Under the pieces are notes generated by a model. That model saw only the letters and a list, made by a program, of their open reading frames with translations, ran no database searches and had not been told where the DNA came from. Both the position numbers and the translations under genes were made by a program. Of a DNA stretch of 64,000 nt, positions 15,211 through 23,843 are shown in pieces; the first letter of the stretch is position 1; the number at the start of each line of letters is the position of its first letter. Origin of the DNA: JBOEGW01 sp050633625 (GTDB taxonomy: Bacteria > Pseudomonadota > Alphaproteobacteria > Rhodobacterales > Rhodobacteraceae); assembly GCA_050633625.1 (NCBI GenBank), contig JBOEGW010000001.1:186001-250000 (forward strand), in the 5' to 3' direction.

Positions 15211-16164
15211 GTGGCCGAAACAAGCGGGCGGATTTCGCTTTGGGGGATTGAGGTGTTTGTGGCGATTGCCGAGGAAGCCTCGATTTCCGCCGCCGCGCGC
15301 CGCCTTGGTGCCAGCCCCTCCTCCGTGAGCCAGCAGCTCACCAATTTGGAATCCGCCGTTGATGCGACCTTGATTGATCGCTCCACACGCCCCTTGGCCT
15401 GCACCCCGGCAGGCGAGTTGTTTCGCCGCCGTGCGCTGACCATCATCAATGAAGCCGAACAGGCGAAAGCCGAACTCGCCACCGCGGATCTTGCGCAAAT
15501 GAGCCGGTTTCGTCTTGGGGTGATTGAAGACTTCGACGCCGATGTGACGCCGAGTTTGCTCGGAGAAATGGCTCAGAACTGGCGAAACACGCAATTTTTG
15601 CTGGAAACGGGGGCCTCTCATCGCCTGCTCGACCAACTCGAAGCGCGCGCTCTTGATGTGGCGATCACCGCCGAAATGGGGCCACCCCCGGATTGGGCCG
15701 AAGTGCATCCTTTGATGGAGGAGGATTTTGTCGCGGTGCTGCCCAGAGGCGCAGACGCAAGCCCCGATGCCCTGCGCGCCTTGCCGCTTGTGCAATATTC
15801 TGCACGTCATCACATGGGCCGACAAATCACCACCCATCTCGCTGAGCAGGACTTTCGAATTCCACCGAGGTTCCAGCTCGACAGTTATCACGCGATCTTG
15901 GCGATGGTGGCGCGCGGGGCAGGCTGGACGATCCTCACGCCGCTTGGGGTCTTGCGGGCCAAACGGTTCATGAGTGCGCTGGATGTGGTGCCGCTGCCAA
16001 TCGCACCTTTGAAACGGCGCGTTGCGGTGTTTGCGCGGCGAGAGGTCTATGGCGGCTTGCCTAGTGATGTGGCGGCGCAGGTCAGCACCTTGATTGATGC
16101 ACAAATCCTGACGCCATTGCGCGAGACAGCGCCCGCTCTCAGCGCCCATATCCGGCTGAGCTAG
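15211..16164 (+). CDS. LysR-family transcriptional regulator
   Basis: A 317-residue LysR regulator: winged HTH in residues about 10-70 (ISAAARRLGASPSSVSQQL is the recognition part) and a periplasmic-binding-like effector domain from about 95. The GTG at 15211 follows AAAAGGACAGTCAG. It starts 36 bases after phaR on the same strand and converges on the VOC gene, whose stop is only a few bases from its own. Target and effector are unknown; no divergent partner gene gives a clue. Confidence 0.9.
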   Translation: MAETSGRISLWGIEVFVAIAEEASISAAARRLGASPSSVSQQLTNLESAVDATLIDRSTRPLACTPAGELFRRRALTIINEAEQAKAELATADLAQMSRFRLGVIEDFDADVTPSLLGEMAQNWRNTQFLLETGASHRLLDQLEARALDVAITAEMGPPPDWAEVHPLMEEDFVAVLPRGADASPDALRALPLVQYSARHHMGRQITTHLAEQDFRIPPRFQLDSYHAILAMVARGAGWTILTPLGVLRAKRFMSALDVVPLPIAPLKRRVAVFARREVYGGLPSDVAAQVSTLIDAQILTPLRETAPALSAHIRLS

Positions 16165-16532
16165 GCCCGCACACCGTCTTCATTTTGAATGATGCGCAAC
16201 AGGCTTCCATCAAGGTCAATAAGCGCGCCCATATAGATCTGTGGATGGATCGTCGGCATATGAATACGCGGCGCTCCTTTTGTGGTCACAGGGATATCGG
16301 CGGCTTGGCACAGCGCCATAAACCCATCAACATCCTCAAGACGCAAACAGGCGCTAAACCAGCTTTGGAGCGGATCAAGCTGAGGGTGGGGGAAGAATTC
16401 CAACACCACGCCATCGCGCTTCAGGATCATCCAATCTTCGCCTTTAAACTGCGTCAAAAACCCAAGTCTGGCGTAGAATGCCTCCGTCGCGTCAAAATCG
16501 CGCGCAGGCAGGTTCGCTGTGGCATGATCCAT
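16161..16532 (-). CDS. VOC-fold protein (glyoxalase/bleomycin resistance type)
   Basis: A 123-residue protein with the beta-alpha-beta-beta-beta pattern of the vicinal oxygen chelate superfamily, closest in appearance to bleomycin-binding proteins (ARDFDATEAFYARLGF and the C-terminal GALIDLDGSLLRII). The ATG at 16532 is preferred to a TTG four codons upstream because GGGGG stands at the right distance. It follows the DegT aminotransferase gene by 27 bases on the same strand and its end overlaps the convergent LysR gene by four bases. Drug binding is not established. Confidence 0.83.
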   Translation of the reverse strand: MDHATANLPARDFDATEAFYARLGFLTQFKGEDWMILKRDGVVLEFFPHPQLDPLQSWFSACLRLEDVDGFMALCQAADIPVTTKGAPRIHMPTIHPQIYMGALIDLDGSLLRIIQNEDGVRA

Positions 16533-16559
16533 AGAAACCCCCAATGTGGAAGCGCGGGT

Positions 16560-17783
16560 TTATTGTGCGGCGATCTCGGTTTGAGACTGGTCCTTCACAG
16601 CTTTCGCTGCCGCCACAAGCGCTGCTGCTATAAAGTCCAATTCGGGCTGTTTGAGGCGCACAGGCAACCGCGTGTCACAGGCGCGCATCAGCATCGCTTT
16701 GGTGCCGGGAAGGGGGCCTTGATCCCCGATGAATTCCCAGTTCCAGAACGCGCGCGCATTGTCTGTGTGCATGCCAAACACTTGCACCGACACACCGCGC
16801 TCTTTCGCTTCGTCCATAAAGGCGCGCGTTTGCGCATCGCTCATGTCGATCAGGTTGAACTGAATGCTGTCAGGGGCACGTTTTTCTGGGCCAAGCGGCG
16901 CAGGCACGTCGATCCAAGGGCTTTCGTTCAGTTTTGCGGCGACATAATCGTGGTTGCGCAGCCCATCCGTCACCCGGCGTTCCAGCTCGTCAAGCTGCGG
17001 GCGGATCACGGCGGCTGAGAGGTTCGAAAGCCGCGTGTTATAGAGGGGAAGCTTGTTCTGCCAACGGGCAAACGCCTCCTCCAGCTCGCCGGTGTTGTCA
17101 CCGTGCGGTGCTTTGTGTTTTTTCCAATTATGCTCATAAGCGCCCGACATAATCACAGCGCGCGCAATGATATCGGCGTCATTCGTGATCAAAATTCCGC
17201 CTTCGCCAGCGTTGAGCATCTTGTAGGACTGGAAGGAAAACGCGCCGATTTTCCCAAGAGTACCAATTTTCTGACCATGCCACTCAGTGCCAAGACTATG
17301 GGCTGCATCCTCGACAATCGGAATGTTCTTCGCCTCACAAAGCGCCATAATCGCATCCATATCGGAAGTTTGCCCGCGCATATGCGAAATGATCACAGCT
17401 CCGACGTCATCTGTGAGCTTCTTGGCGAAATCCTCCAGGTTAATGCGGTAATTGCTGTCCACATCGACCAAAACGGGCAGGCAATCGGCGTGGACAACCG
17501 AGGACGGCACAGCCGCGAAGGTGAACGCCGGGATCAACACTTTGGTGTCGCGCGGCAAGCCAAGCGCTTTAAGCGAGATGAACAAAGCGGCCGAACACGA
17601 GGCCACTGCGAGCGCATATTTCACCCCCATCATGTCGGCAAATTCGCGCTCCAACAACGCCACAGGCGCATCTTGCGGCGCGGTGTAGCGAAACAAATCC
17701 CCTGATTGGAGCAAGCGGTCAATTTCCGCGCGTGCCGCTTTCGGGATTGGTTCAGCATCATACACATTGGGCGCAAGGGTCAT
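16560..17783 (-). CDS. DegT/DnrJ/EryC1/StrS family aminotransferase
   Basis: A 407-residue PLP enzyme of the sugar-aminotransferase family. The PLP lysine is K188 in SFQSYKMLNAGEGG; VEDAAHSLG supplies the cofactor-binding Asp. Such enzymes usually make amino sugars on nucleotide carriers, as in perosamine or cell-surface glycan synthesis, but no other sugar genes are nearby, so the substrate is open. A dyad at 17839-17855 lies in its upstream region. It shares a strand and probably a transcript with the VOC gene downstream. Confidence 0.9.
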   Translation of the reverse strand: MTLAPNVYDAEPIPKAARAEIDRLLQSGDLFRYTAPQDAPVALLEREFADMMGVKYALAVASCSAALFISLKALGLPRDTKVLIPAFTFAAVPSSVVHADCLPVLVDVDSNYRINLEDFAKKLTDDVGAVIISHMRGQTSDMDAIMALCEAKNIPIVEDAAHSLGTEWHGQKIGTLGKIGAFSFQSYKMLNAGEGGILITNDADIIARAVIMSGAYEHNWKKHKAPHGDNTGELEEAFARWQNKLPLYNTRLSNLSAAVIRPQLDELERRVTDGLRNHDYVAAKLNESPWIDVPAPLGPEKRAPDSIQFNLIDMSDAQTRAFMDEAKERGVSVQVFGMHTDNARAFWNWEFIGDQGPLPGTKAMLMRACDTRLPVRLKQPELDFIAAALVAAAKAVKDQSQTEIAAQ

Positions 17784-17838
17784 AGCGAAGTCCTCTCAAT
17801 TCACCGAACTCGGATGTCCGGGCACCTTTTCGGGTTTT

Positions 17839-17855
17839 CCGAATATCTTATTCGG
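17839..17855. promoter_or_regulatory. Dyad upstream of the DegT aminotransferase
   Basis: CCGAATATCTTATTCGG is a perfect seven-base inverted repeat around a three-base centre, in the 118-base gap upstream of the aminotransferase gene. It has the form of a regulator operator. It could also be a weak hairpin at the end of the acyltransferase transcript, though it lacks a T-run. Confidence 0.35.
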
Positions 17856-17901
17856 GAAATTGGTAACACTTGTATGACGGTGGGGCAAAGAAAAACTGAA
17901 C

Positions 17902-18786
17902 CTAGCCGCGTACTGGGCGGTAAAGCCCCGGCACCAAGGCTTCGGCCAGGCTTTGCAGGGCTTCTGGGGGCGTCCCGGGGGCGGCGGCAGGCCCGTAATG
18001 CACATCATAAGCGCCGCCCAACTTGCCATAAAGCTCGGAAAAATACCGCAAAGAGGCAACCGTGCGCCCAAAATCGTCATTGCCCCCGCTCAGCAACGTG
18101 AAAAGCCGTCGCGTGCTGTAGTATTGTTTGGAATTACGCATATTGGCGGAGGCCGGAATGATGCGGGCGTTTGTTTCCTTGGACATACGCGTCAGCCCTG
18201 TGCGCCACATAGGCTCAATCAGCACCCCGTCTTGTTGTCTCGCGACCCGCCCAGAGCCAAACACCAGCACAACACCGTTTTGATCGAGATGCGCCTTCAT
18301 GCCTGCCATGGTTGCGCGCCCGCTCAACACATTGTCTTTCCGGTCAAAATCAACGGCGATAATCCGTTCTTTCCCCAAGAACCGCTCGGCTTCGCGGTTG
18401 GCCACCACCTTGAGATCGGGACGATGAGCCAACAGAGCACCCGCATGGGCGAGAAAATCAAACGTGCCAATTGGATGCGTTGAGCCGATCAACACAGGCC
18501 CCGATGGCGGCACATGCTCAAGCCCATAAGCTGTGATTTTCGTGCCACCTTTCATAGACAACACAGCGTCAACCAGCGCCTTGCCCGTGCGCCCATCAAG
18601 CGCGCGCAAAACCCCTTCAGCTTCGCGTAGCCCGAAAAAGGCGCGCCCGCCAAGGGTGCGGGTCGCGGTGTCGGTCAAACTCATGAAAATCCGCAAGGCG
18701 TTCAATCGTTTGGTGGCGCCGTTTGGAATGTTCAGCCGGGCGCGCAGGAGGGCGTCCATCGGGTGATCGGTGTTTGGCTTTGTCAT
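17902..18786 (-). CDS. Lysophospholipid acyltransferase family protein
   Basis: A 294-residue protein of the PlsC-like acyltransferase superfamily, in the subgroup also labelled putative hemolysin or ornithine-lipid acyltransferase. The active-site block reads STHPIGTFD with H104 and D110 (HX5D, as in that subgroup); a second block, VLVFGSGRVAR, takes the place of the usual acceptor motif FPEG. No transmembrane helix is obvious. It is the last gene of the long minus-strand operon, 105 bases after the glutamine-synthetase-like gene. Acyl acceptor unknown. Confidence 0.8.
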   Translation of the reverse strand: MTKPNTDHPMDALLRARLNIPNGATKRLNALRIFMSLTDTATRTLGGRAFFGLREAEGVLRALDGRTGKALVDAVLSMKGGTKITAYGLEHVPPSGPVLIGSTHPIGTFDFLAHAGALLAHRPDLKVVANREAERFLGKERIIAVDFDRKDNVLSGRATMAGMKAHLDQNGVVLVFGSGRVARQQDGVLIEPMWRTGLTRMSKETNARIIPASANMRNSKQYYSTRRLFTLLSGGNDDFGRTVASLRYFSELYGKLGGAYDVHYGPAAAPGTPPEALQSLAEALVPGLYRPVRG

Positions 18787-18891
18787 GAACTACATAGCAA
18801 GAGGGACTTGCTGCCTCATTTAGGTCACGCCAAATTACGGCGTTGCTCAGGCTCGGTCAAATGGGAACTTCGACGGAAATTTCACCGTAAC

Positions 18892-20253
18892 TCAGACGTT
18901 GAGCAGCAAGTGCTCTCGCTCCCACGGGCTAATGACCCCCAGGAACTCCTCATATTCCGCCCGTTTGACAATCGAATACACCCGCGCAAAGTCAGGCCCA
19001 AGAACCTCGTGCATTTCCTCTGATTTGTCAAATAAATCAAGCGCATAGGAGAGGTCGCGGGGGATGCACTCCGCCGCCGCATATGCGTCGCCCTTGAATT
19101 GGCTGTCGGGACGTATTTCGTTCTTGATGCCCAAGTACCCCGCCGCCAAGGAGGCCGCGATGCCCAGATAAGGGTTGCAATCCATGCCCGCGAGCCGGTT
19201 TTCCACGCGACGCGCATTTGGCCCCGAAATCGGCACACGAATGCCAGTCGTGCGATTGTCGCGCCCCCATTCAAGGTTAATCGGCGCGGCGTTATCTCGC
19301 ACATAGCGGCGATAGGAATTCACATAGGGCGCAAGCATGGCGATCACGCTTGGCAGGTATTTTTGCAAACCGCCAATAAAGTAGAAAAACGCATCGGTAT
19401 CCCCGCCCTGTGGCCCGGAAAACAGGTTCTTGCCGCTCTCGATGTCGATAATGGAGTGGTGAATATGCATCGCGCTGCCCGGCTCTTCAGCGATGGGTTT
19501 CGCCATAAAGGTGGCAAAACAATCGTGACGCAGCGCCGCTTCACGGATCAACCGTTTATAATAGAACACCTCATCCGCCAACAAAACAGGGTCGCCGTGG
19601 CGCAGGTTGATTTCCAACTGGCCAGCGCCGCCTTCTTGGGTGATCCCGTCGATCTCAAGCCCCATTGCCTCAGCGAAATCATAAATGTCATCAATCACCG
19701 GGCCAAACTCATCCACAGCGGTCATGGAATAGGCCTGACGGGCCGCGGCAGGGCGCCCGGAGCGGCCCATCATTGGCTCAATCGCTTTTGCCGGGTCCAG
19801 ATTGCGCGCAACGAGATAAAATTCCATCTCCGGGGCTGCAACAGGTTCCCAGCCTTCCGCCCGGTACAGCTCCACAACCCGTTTCAGCACATTGCGCGGC
19901 GAATAGGGGATTGGCACGTCGTTTCGATCAAAAGCATCGTGGATGATTTGCACTGTCCAATCGCCGGTCCAAGGCGCGGCGGTCACTGTGGAAAGGTCGG
20001 GCTTCAGGATCATGTCGCGCTCAATAAAGCCTTCGTCCCCAGCCGCTTCGCCCCAACCGCCTGTGATGGTCTGAAAGAAGATACTGTCGGGCAGATGAAA
20101 GTTGCTTTGGCGCGCAAACTTGCTTGCGGGCACCGCTTTGCCCCGCGCGATGCCGGGCAGGTCCGCAACGATGCACTCCACCTCATCCAGCCGCTTCCCC
20201 TCCAAATAAGCGCGCGCCGCCTCCGGCAATGTATCGGTCCAAGACTTGGCCAT
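18892..20253 (-). CDS. Glutamine-synthetase-like ligase (gamma-glutamyl-amine type)
   Basis: A 453-residue member of the glutamine synthetase fold in the PuuA-like group, which joins glutamate to amines or polyamines using ATP. Catalytic blocks are intact: AAPEMEFYL, GQLEINL, AMHIHHSI and NRTTGIRVP. The C-terminal adenylylation loop of true GlnA is not apparent. It shares one base with the amidotransferase gene before it and lies in one operon with an ABC importer, suggesting uptake and gamma-glutamylation of an amine. The amine itself is not determined. Confidence 0.85.
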   Translation of the reverse strand: MAKSWTDTLPEAARAYLEGKRLDEVECIVADLPGIARGKAVPASKFARQSNFHLPDSIFFQTITGGWGEAAGDEGFIERDMILKPDLSTVTAAPWTGDWTVQIIHDAFDRNDVPIPYSPRNVLKRVVELYRAEGWEPVAAPEMEFYLVARNLDPAKAIEPMMGRSGRPAAARQAYSMTAVDEFGPVIDDIYDFAEAMGLEIDGITQEGGAGQLEINLRHGDPVLLADEVFYYKRLIREAALRHDCFATFMAKPIAEEPGSAMHIHHSIIDIESGKNLFSGPQGGDTDAFFYFIGGLQKYLPSVIAMLAPYVNSYRRYVRDNAAPINLEWGRDNRTTGIRVPISGPNARRVENRLAGMDCNPYLGIAASLAAGYLGIKNEIRPDSQFKGDAYAAAECIPRDLSYALDLFDKSEEMHEVLGPDFARVYSIVKRAEYEEFLGVISPWEREHLLLNV

Positions 20254-20930
20254 TACGGCGCTCCTCGTTGTAAGAATTCGGCCATTTCTTCGCCAATCAA
20301 AGCCGCGTCATTGCTCTCGTTCAGCGTGTTTCGCGCTGTCTCGACAAGGGGCGGAGGCACAGCGCCACCTCGGTGCGTGAGCAGGCCCGCGAGCACCGCC
20401 GCATCAAACTCAGGGTGCGCCTGATAACACAGCACATCTTGGCCGATACGAAATCCGGCAATGGGGCATCCGGTGCCTTTGGCGGTGATGATCGCACCGT
20501 CCGGCAGCTTGCGCACCTGGTCTTGATGCCAAGCATTGAGCGCCAGCTCTGTGCCACCAAAATCATAGGTCTGACGCCCGATGATCCAGCCGTAATCTGA
20601 TTTTTCCACAGTCCCACCAAGGGCTTGCGCGATGAGCTGATGACCAAAGCATACCCCAATCAACGGCACCTGCGCCGCCTTGATCGCGCGCACCAAATCC
20701 TCCAGCGGGGTCAGCCAAGCATGATCCTCATAGACCCCATGTCTTGAGCCTGTGATGATCCAGCCCTGTTGAGCGTCCGGCCCTAAGGGGAACACCCCAT
20801 CCACCACATTGTAAGTCGTGAAGGAGAAGTCATAGCGGCTCAAGAGGGCTGCAAACATCGCGGCGTAATCGCCAAAGTCCGGCTGCATTTCGGCGGCCAG
20901 ATGTCCGGTTTGCAGGATGCCGATGTTCAT
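20253..20930 (-). CDS. Class I glutamine amidotransferase-like hydrolase
   Basis: A 225-residue stand-alone type 1 GATase domain. The nucleophile elbow is GVCFGHQ, and the His-Glu pair lies in QAHPEF, so the hydrolase site is complete. Paired with a PuuA-like ligase, a gamma-glutamyl hydrolase role analogous to PuuD is plausible, although its sequence looks more like GuaA-type amidotransferases. Its stop and the ligase start share one base (TAATG). It lies 73 bases after the second permease gene. Confidence 0.84.
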   Translation of the reverse strand: MNIGILQTGHLAAEMQPDFGDYAAMFAALLSRYDFSFTTYNVVDGVFPLGPDAQQGWIITGSRHGVYEDHAWLTPLEDLVRAIKAAQVPLIGVCFGHQLIAQALGGTVEKSDYGWIIGRQTYDFGGTELALNAWHQDQVRKLPDGAIITAKGTGCPIAGFRIGQDVLCYQAHPEFDAAVLAGLLTHRGGAVPPPLVETARNTLNESNDAALIGEEMAEFLQRGAP

Positions 20931-21003
20931 GAGTCACCAAATTTGATCAAATTTCTACGCGATGCTATCCGAGCGACACAGGGCCGACAAGGGGGGCGCG
21001 TGC

Positions 21004-21810
21004 TCATCGGATCAAGCGCGGCCGATATTTGATCTTGGGGCGTTGTTCGCGCGGCAAGTGCCGCGTCAAACGTCGATTAACCGCGCCAAACACAGCAATT
21101 ACACAAAGCGTGAGCAGGATAAAATACCCCGCCAAAATCGGGTAGGGCACGAAGGGGTTGAAGGTTTTATCGGCAAAGTAACTTGCGTAATAAAGCGCGT
21201 CCCCGCGTTGTTGCCACGCCGGAAACCCAGAGAAAAACACCAATGTCGTGGCGTGAAACAGAAAGATCGCTTCGTTCGTATAGGCAGGCCAGGCAAGACG
21301 CAGCATCGTCGGGAAGGTGATCCTTCGAAACCGCGCCCAACCGGTGATCCCGTAAGCATCCGCCGCCTCAATATCGCCCTTGGGAATGGAGGTCAGCGCG
21401 CCGTGAAATATTTCGCCCGTATAAGCCGAGGTGTTCAAGAACAGCACGAGCAAAGCCCCAAGCGTGGCGGAGGTCAGCGGATCAAACAGCGGCGACACCG
21501 ATTTCAGAGATAAGAACGTGAAATACGCAAAAAAGAACTGGATAAACAAAGGTGAGCCGCGAAACAGGAAAATAAACCATTCCGCTGGTTTGCGCAGCGC
21601 CCGCCGATGACTGCCCTTCGCCATGGCCAAGGCTGTCGCGAGGAAAAACCCCGCCGCCAGCGCCAAAACGCCGAAATATATGTTCCAGATCATGCCAGAG
21701 CCAATTAACGTCACCTGTTGGCACAAGGTGAAATCCGTCTTTGGCAAGAGCCGCTCGCCGATGCCGATCGAGCGAAGCCCATACTCCGCGATGGTGGCAA
21801 GGCAACTCAT
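21004..21810 (-). CDS. Amino-acid ABC transporter permease (second subunit)
   Basis: A 268-residue inner-membrane permease of the HisM/ArtM type. About five membrane segments are visible, and the EAA loop is represented by EAADAYGITGWARFRRITFP. ATG at 21810 overlaps the stop of the first permease by four bases. Works with the other permease, the binding protein and the ATPase of the same operon to import a polar amino acid or related amine. Confidence 0.92.
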   Translation of the reverse strand: MSCLATIAEYGLRSIGIGERLLPKTDFTLCQQVTLIGSGMIWNIYFGVLALAAGFFLATALAMAKGSHRRALRKPAEWFIFLFRGSPLFIQFFFAYFTFLSLKSVSPLFDPLTSATLGALLVLFLNTSAYTGEIFHGALTSIPKGDIEAADAYGITGWARFRRITFPTMLRLAWPAYTNEAIFLFHATTLVFFSGFPAWQQRGDALYYASYFADKTFNPFVPYPILAGYFILLTLCVIAVFGAVNRRLTRHLPREQRPKIKYRPRLIR

Positions 21811-22691
21811 GGCGCGGCCTTTCGCATGGCTTCGCCGCCCGCCGTGGCCTGCCCATGGCTCAAGCGGCGCATGATCCGCGCAAGACCGATTTCAGAGACC
21901 CGCGTGAGCAGCAGGTAAAACACCAAAAGCGCCCCGAAGTAATACATCCGCCAATCCCCATGCGGATAGCTGGAAAACCGCGCCGCTTTCGTTCCACCAA
22001 GCTCGCGCGCCCAATACACAATGTCCTCCACCCCAAGCAGGAACAAAAGCGGCGTTGCCTTGATCAAAATCATCCATAAGTTGCCAAGCCCCGGCAAGGC
22101 ATAGACCCACATTTGCGGCACCATGATGCGCAAATACGCTTGGCGGCGCGTGAAGCCATAGGCCTGTGCCGTTTCCATTTGCGCATGGGGCACCGAACGC
22201 ATCGCCCCGGACAGAACATTCGCCGCAAAAGCGCCAAACACAATGGAAAAGGTCAAGACCGCCAACATGAACCCATAGGCTTCATGCACCCATTGCGCCG
22301 AATTCGAGAGCGGCAACTTCGCAGCGTCACAGACCACAAAATCGCTGCCCTGCCGGATCGGCGCATCCCAGTCCGGGCATTTAGCCTTATGGCGCACCCA
22401 CTCAAACCCCTGATCCAGCGCAATGACAAAAAACAGGAAAAACGCGATGTCCGGCACACCGCGCACAATCGCGGTATAGCCTTTGCCAAGCCAAGCCAGC
22501 GGCACAAACCGCGCGCGCGCCGCCGTTGCCCCGGCAAACCCAAACAACAAAGCCGTGGGTGCTGTGATGACAAGTAACAACAGAACCGTGGCGAAGGATT
22601 GATAGAACGCTATGTGTTTGCCAGTGGTCAAATAGCACGACAGCCACTTCGCCCCCGCTAACACCTCTGGTTCGGCGCAATACTCAAACAT
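21807..22691 (-). CDS. Amino-acid ABC transporter permease (first subunit)
   Basis: A 294-residue HisQ/ArtQ-type permease with several membrane helices and the EAA loop ETAQAYGFTRRQAYLRIMVP. Two starts are possible: GTG at 22703, overlapping the previous gene by 13 bases, or ATG at 22691, which shares one base with that gene's TGA (TGATG). The ATG is chosen for this coupling. Between helices 1 and 2 there is an insert of about 40 residues with two cysteines, longer than in typical HisQ. Confidence 0.88.
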   Translation of the reverse strand: MFEYCAEPEVLAGAKWLSCYLTTGKHIAFYQSFATVLLLLVITAPTALLFGFAGATAARARFVPLAWLGKGYTAIVRGVPDIAFFLFFVIALDQGFEWVRHKAKCPDWDAPIRQGSDFVVCDAAKLPLSNSAQWVHEAYGFMLAVLTFSIVFGAFAANVLSGAMRSVPHAQMETAQAYGFTRRQAYLRIMVPQMWVYALPGLGNLWMILIKATPLLFLLGVEDIVYWARELGGTKAARFSSYPHGDWRMYYFGALLVFYLLLTRVSEIGLARIMRRLSHGQATAGGEAMRKAAP

Positions 22692-23005
22692 CAGCGATGC
22701 CACTGGGCGCTGGCGGGATCATGGCCGGGCACAACGACGCGCGGCGTCAAATCGTCAACCTGTTCGGGGTGAATGTCGCCAACCTGTGCTTCACCAATCG
22801 CCAGCGGCACCGGCGCCCACAACAAACGCCCCCCCGCATCATCGTTCCAATCCTCAGAATCCAGCACATCAAACATCCAAAGTTGCCCGCAGTCCTCACA
22901 TTCCACAACGGAACGGATCGACGGATAATCGCCATAGGTCGGGCTGACGGGCCGCGTCTGGGCCGCACCGGGTGTGGTCCAGACTTTGCAGGTCGTGTAA
23001 CGCAT
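22691..23005 (-). CDS. Small hypothetical protein inside the ABC importer operon
   Basis: A 104-residue soluble protein with no signal peptide. It has one CXXC pair in VECEDCGQLW, a possible metal or redox site, and is rich in Trp and Asp. I do not recognise the family. It lies between the binding-protein gene and the first permease gene and is coupled to the permease by a TGATG overlap, so it is probably a true gene of this operon. A role in transport is only suggested by position. Confidence 0.65.
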   Translation of the reverse strand: MRYTTCKVWTTPGAAQTRPVSPTYGDYPSIRSVVECEDCGQLWMFDVLDSEDWNDDAGGRLLWAPVPLAIGEAQVGDIHPEQVDDLTPRVVVPGHDPASAQWHR

Positions 23006-23062
23006 GAGGTGCCTTCAATGGGGCAGGGGCCATGCGGCCCCCACCAAGGTTTTGGGCGGGCC

Positions 23063-23791
23063 TTAGTAGGGGCCGCTCATCCCATCAAACCATTTTTCGA
23101 TCAGCGTGTTGAGGGTGCCATCTTCTTTGACACTCGCAATTGCCGCATCAAACTTGCCCTTCAGCTCCGTATCGGATTCGCGCACACCAAGGCCAATACC
23201 GCCGCCAAGCATCACGTCATCACCGGAGAAAGACAGCTCCGCATCCTCAGAGACAAGAGGTTCAAGGAAGGCTTTATCGGCCAAAACCGCGTCCGCTTCG
23301 CCAGATTTCAGCGCTGCGATGGTCTCATCGGGGGTTGCGAATTCCACGAGTGTGACACCCTCCATAGAGGCCACATGCGACGCCTGAATTGTGCCGGTTT
23401 GCGCCGCCACAACCCCGGTGCCGTCAAAAGACCCCATCGTAGCGAAGGAGGATGGATCCGGTGGGAAATATGGTTGAGTGAAATCAATCACTTCGTCGCG
23501 CTCATCAGTGATCGACATGCCCGCGATGATTGTATCGTAATTGCCCGACACGAGGTTCGGAATGATGCTGTCCCACTCGTTCGTCACCCACTCACAGGTC
23601 AATTCAGCGCGCAGGCAAAGCTCGTCACCAAGCTCGCGCTCAAACCCGTCGACTTCACCGTCATCATTGATGAAATTGTAAGGGGCATAAGCGCCTTCTG
23701 TACCCATGCGCACTGTGGTCGCGTGGCTCTCCGCAAAGGCGGCACCCGCCATAAGCGCAAGTGTAGTCGTCGTCAGAAACAGGTTTTTCAT
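23063..23791 (-). CDS. Periplasmic substrate-binding protein of amino-acid ABC importer
   Basis: A 242-residue family 3 solute-binding protein. Residues 1-20 are a clear Sec signal ending AFA; the mature protein opens with the ligand-binding strand VRMGTEGAYAPYNF. A Cys pair near C60/C67 in the first lobe may form the disulfide typical of HisJ/LAO proteins. The ATG at 23791 follows AAGGAGACCAGACA; longer in-frame starts are not supported. Polar amino acids such as arginine, lysine or histidine are the usual ligands of this group, but the amine-ligase neighbour leaves other options. Confidence 0.92.
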   Translation of the reverse strand: MKNLFLTTTTLALMAGAAFAESHATTVRMGTEGAYAPYNFINDDGEVDGFERELGDELCLRAELTCEWVTNEWDSIIPNLVSGNYDTIIAGMSITDERDEVIDFTQPYFPPDPSSFATMGSFDGTGVVAAQTGTIQASHVASMEGVTLVEFATPDETIAALKSGEADAVLADKAFLEPLVSEDAELSFSGDDVMLGGGIGLGVRESDTELKGKFDAAIASVKEDGTLNTLIEKWFDGMSGPY

Positions 23792-23843
23792 TGTCTGGTC
23801 TCCTTGTTGTTTGTCTTTCGTTTTGTTTGTCTTTTTCAGGCCC

